DNA of 40,446 bases from Ophiosphaerella korrae (taxonomy: Eukaryota; Ascomycota; Dothideomycetes; Pleosporales; Phaeosphaeriaceae), in contig JALNQF010000363.1 of the NCBI GenBank assembly GCA_028456385.1, positions 1-40,446 of the forward strand, in the 5' to 3' direction. Both the position numbers and the translations under genes were made by a program. Positions within the stretch are counted from its first letter, which is position 1. Each line of letters opens with the position of its first letter. The notes below the pieces were generated by a model, which saw only the letters and a list, made by a program, of their open reading frames with translations, did not search any database and had not been told where the DNA came from. Of this stretch, positions 33,566 through 40,446 are shown one piece after another.

Positions 33566-34240
33566 TATTATAGGGTTGTGTGCCTAATATAGATTTAGGG
33601 CCTAAGGGCTTATTAGTCTTAGGGATCTTAAACTTTATTAGCTAAACTAACTCTAAATATTATTTGCCCTCCTATAGGTTATATCCTATAACCTAAAGGC
33701 CTATTAGCTACCCTCTCTTACCTCTCCTCCTTAATAGTTTACCTCCTTATAAGCCTTTAGTACTTATATTTCTTTAGTAACTACTTACTCTCTTTTTACT
33801 ATTCCTTCCTTTATAATTCTCTACTATATACCTCTCCTCTTATATAGAGCTTAGTCCTATTAAGCTACTATACTTAATTAAGAGCCTCTAGCCTAGAGAG
33901 AGAGTAAAACCTACCTTAACCTATAAACCCCTTTCTTATTTTATTAGCTATAAGGTACTTAAACTATTAGATCTAAAATAATTTAGATTTGCAATTTAGC
34001 CTTACCCTATAAATAGTCTAGTATCTAGCGCTAACTATATATATAGTTAGAGAGCAACTTACACTTTCTAGCTAAAATATTAATATTAATAAAAGAGAAT
34101 AAAGATATTAAGTCTCTAAGAGCTTTCTTCCTCTTAAATAACTTATAGCCCTTTAGGTATTAATTACTACATATTGTCTGCGAACTACTAATCTAACTCT
34201 AGCTATAGCTATAACCTACCTAGGCCTACCCTAAGAGAAC
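33566..34240 (-). repeat. probable E5 3' LTR region
   Basis: By position this terminal segment of E5 should be its 3' LTR. It is rich in CCT/CTC runs on the plus strand at 33706-33730 (TACCCTCTCTTACCTCTCC), that is, purine-rich on the minus strand, which could be a polypurine tract or just composition. No second copy is in the window, so the limits are guesses. Confidence 0.3.
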
Positions 34241-37200
34241 ACTAGCCTTGTTAGCGCTGTTACCTATATAAAGCTTAAGTTACGCTGCCTCTATTTCCCT
34301 ATATTAGCTGTTGTTTTTATTTTAGAGCGTCTATAGCTTAAGACTTTAAAGATACTACTCTTATCTTCTACTTGTAATACTTTTCTCCTAAGGGCTCTAG
34401 ATCTAATATCTAAGGGGTCGTTTATAGAGTATTTACGTAGTTTCTAGGTTATTTAATAAAATTTTTATATAGACGTGTTATATAGCTTATAGTAGTAGCT
34501 ACCTATTCTCTTACTATTTCTTTTTACGCACGTTTTATAAGCTGTAGTAGTTTTTACCTTTCTATAATAGTTCTTTTACTTAACGCGTCTCTACTTACTA
34601 AATTCTTCTCTTACTTATTAATTTTTAATAGCTAGCTCTTTTTTAATATATATATATATATTAGTTAAGCTAGTATAGGGCCTTTAGGCTCTATATTTAA
34701 ATGTCTTTACTAGTAGTTAGGCTCTTATAGTTATTTACTCCTACAATTTTTAGTAAAGTTATAAATACTCCCTAGAGGCGTACTTAAACTTTGTCTCTCT
34801 ATTTTTTGTTCTATTTTCCTCTTCTTTTCTTTAGGCTTATCTTAGCTACTCTATACTCTCTTACTAGTTTCTTAGCTCTATTCTCTTGTTTACTTTCTAC
34901 TTTAATTATTATAGCTACTCTTAACTTCTAACCTAGGTCTTATATAGCTAGCTAGCTTAGCTAAAGTAACTATAGTAGTAATAATCCTTCTTAGCTACTT
35001 TATAACCTAAGTAGACTACTTTTAGGTTACTATTAAACTAAGAGTAGGGCTTCTCGCCCTATTTCTATAATATATTATTTCTAGTATAAGAGTAAGTATC
35101 TATCCTTCTTACCTATAGACTCTTAGGTCTTGCTAACTACACTTTTCTCTTAGTTATTACTTATTTCTTTAACTACTCTCTCTTACTTAACTTACTTTAT
35201 AACCTTTTTAACTAAGCCCTTAACGTCTTTAAAGAGCGTAACTTTAGCTAGCTTCTTTCTTTTATCTAAGAGTTTATATATACTTACTATAACGAGTATA
35301 AGAATAGGGCTTACTAGTAGAATAGTCCTTATAATATTTGTTCCTACAACCCTAATAGCCTCTTCTATACTTCTAATAGCTCTTAGTCTCTCTTCTACTA
35401 GCTATACTATTAGGTACGCTATTATAAGAGTTAAGAAATACTTACTTAGAACTCTTTAGCTACTTAGGCTATGCGCTTATAAGATCTTTCTTTAATTAAT
35501 AATCCTTAAGAGATACAAGCCTATTATAAGGCTATAGTCTACGTAGGTTAGTATACTTAGAAGACTATTAGCCCTTATAGGGCCTTACTACTAGGGCTAC
35601 TACTACTAGGCTCTAATAGGGCTATAGCTTGTAGTTCTAAGGAGGAGAGTAATTGTAGCTATACTACCTATATTCGTAGTAGTATTAGATACTCTATTTT
35701 CTTTAATAATAAAAGTATTATTTACCTTAATAGCTCCTATATTTATTATTATATTTAGGGCTGTAATTTTAGGTTAAGTAAGTCTTTAACTCTATTTTTC
35801 TTTTTACTTAATTTTATCCTAATAGTCTTTTAGAGCTTAGCTAACGCGTTTTTAGTAGTCTAGTAACTAAACGCAAGTAAGTACTTTCCTAGGTTAAGGG
35901 TTTTACTAAGAGTTACTACTATATTATTAAGCTCTTTAAGTAAGAGTATGCTCGCGCTAATACTTTTATTCTTATAGCTACTTAGTCTTCTAGCTACTTT
36001 ATTACTACGCCCTTTACGCGCAATACTATAGTAGCTAATATTTAGTATCTTATTTACTAAAACGTTTCCCTAAGTTATTAAGTAGCCTATAGGCGTCTTC
36101 TTATAACGCCTAGTAAGCTAGTACGTCTTTATAGGCTTAGGGCTCGCCTAGTAGTATGTAGTGTAGATAAGCCTAAAGATAATAACTCTAAGACTTTTAG
36201 CTATCCTTACAGCCCTACTAACAATCCTTTTTACTAGCGAGCCTATAGCTAGCGTCTCTAGGGTTGTACTATACCTAAGAGTAAGTCTAATAATTCTCTA
36301 CCTACTATTTTCTCTATAGTAGATAAGGCCCTTATTTATTAAGTTCTTTCTAGTTCCCTTTACCTTTTATCTCTTTCTAGTGTTAGTAAATACCTTTAAA
36401 GCGCTTCCTCTAGTAGTTCTAGCTTACCTTTAAGCTTTTATACTACTCTAAATTCTCCCTATTAACTACTAGCCCCTTAGGCCTTACAAGGTACGCCTTT
36501 ACGCCTTTCTTACCTTACTAACCTAGAGTTAGATATAAGTTACCTAGGTCTTAATAAGGGTTTAGGACACACTTATAGACGCCCTATTAAGTCTCCTACT
36601 ACTCTTACTCTTACTTCTAGCTACTATCTAGCTACTCCTTTAACTTCTCCTCTTTACGCTCTACCTTCTAGTAGTAGTATTCTTTCTCTAGTCTATTCTT
36701 AATTTAATATAATAGGTTTAGGCTCTTCTACTTCTCCTTCTAGGGGCTTTTAGTCTCTTATTTCTATACTTCTTCTACCTCTTTAGTATTCTCTTAGCTT
36801 TCTACTTTAAGATCCTTAGCTTTAGAATTAGGATTACTATTATACTTGTTGTCTAAGTAGTATTTACTTTTAGCTACCTAGGTTTAGTCTTAGAAGTCTT
36901 CTCGCTACTTAAGCTTCTTCTTCTAGTTCTAAAGATAGTAATTAGTAATAATAGGTAATATAGGGTTTTTCTTCTTAGTATCTAAGTACTAAGGCCTCTT
37001 TAGTTGTTTGTTTTTAGAGAAAATTAACTAAGTTCTTTTCTTCCTATTACTAATTCTCCTATTTACTTATAATACTTACTTGTTCCTTCCTCTATTTAAA
37101 ATTTTTAGCTAATCCTTAGCTAAAATTAATCTCCTTATTAGGTTCCTTTTGTGCGAAGAATTTAAAGTTAGCTAGATTAAATTTAGGCTTTCGTACTAGG

Positions 37201-37400
37201 ATTTAAACTAATTGTAGCTAATAAGTTTATACTAGTAATAGTAAGTCCTATCTATATTATTCTTGTACTTACCTACTTCGCCTTCTAAATACTAGCTCTA
37301 TTAGCACTAGTTTGTCTAATACTCCTTTAGGTTACTCCTTAGCGTTAGGCAAGGCTTACCTTTCCTTTTATCTAACTATAAAATCTTTAGCTTCTAGCTC
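34241..37400. other. unassigned part of E5, no recognised gene
   Basis: About 3.2 kb without a protein I can name. The plus strand is rich in C and T. On the minus strand 36580-37000 a Lys/Glu-rich reading, with blocks like NPNSKAKDLKVES, ENTKEVEEV and RERILLLEGRA, looks like a disordered or coiled-coil protein tail, and 36300-36560 includes KKGVKAYLVRPKGLVVNREN. These could be gag-like or accessory ORF remnants of E5 or of another element inserted in it. The region retains more CpG and CpC than the rest of the window, so it may be less heavily mutated. No LTR pair or inverted repeats were found by eye. Confidence 0.35.
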
Positions 37401-37429
37401 TATATTTTCTAAGATATCTATTAGTTCTT

Positions 37430-38640
37430 ACTAGCTTTACTAGTAGAATTCTACTACTCTTACTCTTAGAGTGTAGTTTCTAAACTTTGTACTATCTAGG
37501 TTAGTAAGCTAGTACTATCTAGAGGGATATAACTAGACGACTTAATAAAGGCCCTTCTACTAAGGTTAGAGTTTCTACTATCTAGATTTATTCTAGTTAC
37601 TAAATAAGTCTTAGATAAGTACTAATATTCTCTTAGGTATATCTTTTATACGTAATATCCTTTTAGTATTAAACTATTCTTTACTTTCTTCTCTTAGCCT
37701 AATTATATAATCTATAGCTTCTTAGAGTCTATTATTACGTTTATTAAACTACTAAGCTTATAATACTAAGAGTATAGTAGTATTATAAACTTCTAACTAT
37801 AGGAGGGTTTACTATATAGGGACGTAGAGTTTAATAGGTAAGACTTGTTCCTAGCTATATATAAGGTATATTAGTGTCTCTTTAGTACTATATTTTACTA
37901 TAACCTTGTCTACTTATAGCGCGTAGAGTAAATTATCTACCTAATTACCTTTAATCTTTTAGAGGGTAGCTACTAACTCTTTATAGCCTCTTTTAATTAT
38001 TCCTTAGCTTTAGAAGTAATAGGTACTTTTAACAACTCTTTAGATACTATATAAGTAAGTAAAGTTAGCGACTAGTCTTTTATTTTCTAGTCCTCTATCT
38101 ACTATTATTTTAAATAGTACTCCCTATCTTAAAAATATATTTTGTTTTAAGAACTTTATAATAGCTTCTAATATATTAACTCTAAGAGCTTTAGCTTTTA
38201 CGTATAAGCTTATAAGGTCCTAATATACAATTATATATCTCTTACCTCTTTTACTATTAAGTATATAAACTATATCTAGTGTAATCTATCTTTATAGAAC
38301 TTTAGGTCCCTAATTTAGGTATAGCTCTTCCTCTACTATCTAAGGTAAATAAAATTAATATTCCTAGTAAGATTTTATATAGGTTTCTATATCTTTAAAT
38401 ATATTTAGCTAGAAATATTGCGTCTAGATCTTTTACTATATTCCTTCTTAGCCTTAGTATCTACTTTTATCGTGTAGTACCTTTAGAATCTCTAGCTACT
38501 CTTCTTTTTTATCTACTACTCTTTTTAGTAAGTACTATTTAGAGCCTTTAGCCTATAAGAGTCCTTATATAACCTTGTACTTTTGTATATTTCTATAGAG
38601 CTTTTAGGTATCTATTCTACTTATTCTAGCTAGGGTTTAT
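37430..38640 (-). pseudogene. E5 integrase remnant
   Basis: Minus strand. ITLDIVYILNSKRGKRYIIVY at about 38220-38300 contains the first catalytic Asp (codon 38274-38276) in the L-D-V-V-Y-M-P setting of fungal Gypsy integrases. Further left, KRGYKELVATL, stop, KIKGN, stop, VDNLLYAL, stop, VDKVIVKYSTKETLIYLIY, EQVLPIKLYVPI and LEVYNTTILLVL at about 37740-38010 match the C-terminal half of the core (GHKxxVDAL...LPYALWADRxTVxxSTGxTPxYLVYGxEPVLPIEL). The C-terminal module around 37440-37500 reads LTNLDSTKFRNYTLRVRVVEFY, matching L-x-E-L-D-G-T-x-x-x-x-T-F-A-G-N-R-L-K-x-F. Pol ends shortly after this. Stops fall on Trp and Gln positions. Confidence 0.85.
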
Positions 38641-38839
38641 AGCGTTACTAGCTATTTTATAATATTACGTAGAAAAGGCGTTTCTAGAGTGTCTAGTATA
38701 CTTAGGTCTATTTCTATCTTTAAGTATGTAAATTCTAGGTCCTAAGAGCTTATCTATAGCAAGATAAAGGTTATAGACTCTAGATAGTAGTCTATAAATT
38801 CTTCTACGTCTTCTTTAAGCTCTTTTAGTAGCTACTATC

Positions 38840-39360
38840 CTAGTAGCTCTAGTCGCCTTAAGAGAGTATCTACTACTACGTTCTTTTTCCTAGCTACGTA
38901 CTTTATATTAAATTCCTATATATTTAGAAAGGTAAGCTATCTTGTAATTAGGGCTCTTAGGAGGTCGCTAGCGCTTTAATTAAGTTAATCTATAAGTATA
39001 TAGGCGTCTATTTCTACTATAAAATAAACTCTATAGATCTATAAGTAGAATTTCTTAAGTACTAGTAGTATAGCTTTGTACTTATATTTCTTAGAATCTT
39101 AGTTACGCTCTAAAAGTAACTATACTCCTAATTTATAGTATACTACGTTCTAATAGCCTTTTAGGTTTTCTTACTAGAGTACTACGCCTTAACCCTTTTT
39201 GCTTCTATTAACTAATATAATAATTAGTCTAATAGGCTCGCTATAGTCTATAGAGACTAATACTAGTATACTAGTTAGTTAGGTTTTTAATTTATCTATA
39301 GTAAGAGAAGCTTCTTAACTCTATTTAAATTCTTTATTCTTCTTTAGTAGCTTAAATAGT
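38840..39360 (-). pseudogene. E5 RNase H remnant
   Basis: Minus strand. At about 38860-38970 the frame reads ALITR, stop, LTFLNI, EFNIKYVARKKNVVVDTLLRRLELL, which matches the end of RNase H in fungal Gypsy pol (A-L-V-T-R-W-I-A-W-I...F-x-F-x-V-x-H-V-P-G-x-K-N-x-V-A-D-x-L-S-R-R). The rest of the domain up to about 39360 lies in the expected place between reverse transcriptase and this block, but catalytic residues are not individually secure. Confidence 0.7.
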
Positions 39361-39639
39361 AGTATTACTATCTTAGTAAAACTTTTAATCTAGATTCTAT
39401 AGTATACGTAAAAGCTAATAAATATTTAGACTTCTCTTAGAGATCTATAGGCTAGCTATTTAATTATCTTTTAGACCTTCTTATTAGCTAAGTACTAGCC
39501 CTCTTTATCTACTATATACCCTATAATCCCTATAGAGTTGTAGTACTAATCTAATTTAAGACCTAAGGTAGTAGTACTAGCCCTCTTAAGGTTACGTAAA
39601 ACTTTATCTATATTAATAATATATTTACTACTAAACCTT

Positions 39640-40070
39640 TAGATCTTAGGTTCTAGTAAGTCTAAGTTATAGTCTATTTTTAGGCCTTTTACTATAATGT
39701 TATCTATATATAATATATAGCTAGTTAGAATTAATTCTTATAGGATTTTAGTTACTACTCGTATAAACTTACTAATAGAGTTTGTAGTACCTATAGGTAG
39801 AGTATATTACTATACTAGTTTGTAAGTTAGTGTATAAAATACTATAAGTAGTCTAAAGTCTTAATAGAGCTCTACTTAATTATATCTAGAGAAGAAGTCT
39901 ATTAGAGATATAACGTAGTAACCTACAAATTCTTCTAAGAATTTATCTAGGTTTAGAGGTAAGTTAGTGTCTCTAATAGTTACACTATTAGTGCGCTAGG
40001 TATTATTAATAAGTTAGTATCCTTAGTCTTTTTTTTTACTAGGAACTAAAAGTTACTATATAGGCTTTTA
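39640..40070 (-). pseudogene. E5 reverse transcriptase remnant
   Basis: Minus strand. From about 40040 leftward: YLINNT-like, SVTIRDTNLPLNLDKFLEEF, VGYYVISLIDFFSRYN, VELY, then YTLPIGTTNSISKFIRVVTKIL, ELILTSYILYIDNIIVKGLK. These are the consecutive reverse transcriptase blocks of a fungal Gypsy family whose members read S-L-I-D-F-F-S-G-Y-D-Q-V-E-L and F-L-D-D-I-x-V-K-G-P-K-T-D-Y. The first catalytic Asp (SLIDFF) is intact. The catalytic pair is YIDN for YLDD, so the second Asp is lost, as in E1-E3. It differs clearly from the E1-E4 family (no YLDDILIF block). Confidence 0.88.
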
Positions 40071-40446
40071 CTTAATTTAAGGACTCTTTAGTCTAACTAT
40101 TCTTAAATTATCTTGTTAACTACTTCTCTTAGTTTATAAAGTATAGGGAAGCTATTCTCTTTCTAAGCCTTATAGAGTACTATATTAATTTAAACTAGTA
40201 GGATAACGTTAGAGTAGATATAGCTTAATTCTATAAAGTCGAAGCTTAACGTAGCTTCTTGATATAGAAAAACTTTAATTAGTATCTCTCTTTCTCTTAG
40301 CTATAGCTAGTTAGCGATCTTTATTTTTACTAGTCGTTCTTCTATAACCTAAGTACCTATAGAAAAAGGAGTAGTCTTATTAGTAATATATTATTAGAAT
40401 TGTCTCTAGCTTTAGTTATTATTTACTAGCTACCTAAGTTCTACTC
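40071..40446 (-). other. E5 pol upstream of reverse transcriptase, runs off the window
   Basis: By order this should encode the protease-RT connection of E5. No motif is secure. The sequence continues past the right edge. Confidence 0.4.

Larger units (their letters stand above)
33566..40446 (-). mobile_element. E5, Gypsy element of a third family, minus strand, extends past the window
   Basis: Starts abruptly at 33566 (TATTATAGGGTTGTGTG, probably TG changed to TA as an LTR end) inside the E4 reverse transcriptase. It carries reverse transcriptase, RNase H and integrase on the minus strand at 37.4-40.1 kb. The left end would be its 3' LTR, but the inner LTR boundary and the second LTR are not visible. 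Gag and the 5' LTR must be to the right of the window. The 3.8 kb between the integrase and the left end is unusually long for a Gypsy 3' region, so a further nested insertion is possible. Confidence 0.75.

Noticed and set aside
33706..33730. Definite E5 polypurine tract with a very short (about 140 bp) LTR
   Set aside because: The CT-rich run fits, but no TG...CA boundary next to it and no second LTR are visible, so it is mentioned only as a possibility.
1..40446. An organelle or AT-rich bacterial genome
   Set aside because: No open frames, tRNAs or rRNAs are seen. Transition-type decay of known fungal retrotransposon families, the LTRs and the pogo element point to a nuclear fungal repeat region.

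Overview
This window is a repeat graveyard from a filamentous ascomycete (Pezizomycotina-type) genome. No intact protein gene survives. The sequence is extremely A+T rich. It is full of TA dinucleotides and has TAG/TAA where Gln or Trp codons are expected and TAT/TAC where Cys codons are expected. Copies of the same element differ mainly by C/T and G/A transitions on both strands. This is the signature of repeat-induced point mutation (RIP, CpA to TpA), a fungal genome defence. Every coding feature below is therefore a pseudogene recognised from conserved residue order, not from an open frame. Element names E1 to E7 and P are mine.

Layout. At the left, 1-2060 is the gag-protease half of a Ty3/Gypsy-like element on the minus strand (E7), followed by a 14-bp minisatellite and unassigned degraded DNA up to 4618. 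Then comes a nested stack proven by 5-bp target-site duplications. E3 (minus strand, 4624-25880) is a chromovirus whose 5' LTR was split by E2 (plus strand, 11459-25687). E2's gag was in turn split by E1 (plus strand, 12216-19343, complete with both 481-bp LTRs). E1, E2, E3 and E4 are one family: LTR, gag with two zinc knuckles, protease, reverse transcriptase, RNase H, integrase, C-terminal chromodomain, a 0.65-0.75 kb 3' region, polypurine tract and LTR.

E3 itself landed in an older minus-strand Gypsy element of another family (E6). E6's integrase and RNase H lie at 25886-27864 and 29731-30176, and a pogo/Fot-type DNA transposon (P, 27867-29728, plus strand, 65-bp inverted repeats, TA target duplication) interrupts its RNase H. 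E4 (plus strand, from 30182) entered E6 further upstream. E4 was cut inside its reverse transcriptase by E5 (minus strand, from 33566), a third Gypsy family whose reverse transcriptase, RNase H and integrase fill 37.4-40.1 kb. Inferred order: E6 first, then P, E3 and E4; then E2 into E3, E1 into E2, and E5 into E4.

The most unusual observation is in the 3' region between pol and the 3' LTR of E1, E2 and E3. The antisense strand keeps a readable frame in all three copies. It has an N-terminal cysteine array that in E3 fits the fungal Zn(II)2Cys6 spacing, then what looks like a 46-nt GT...AG intron (E2 and E3), then a Lys/Glu/Leu-rich, coiled-coil-like second exon that runs into the end of pol. 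The only ORF of note in the window (76 codons at 18491-18721) is a surviving piece of this frame.
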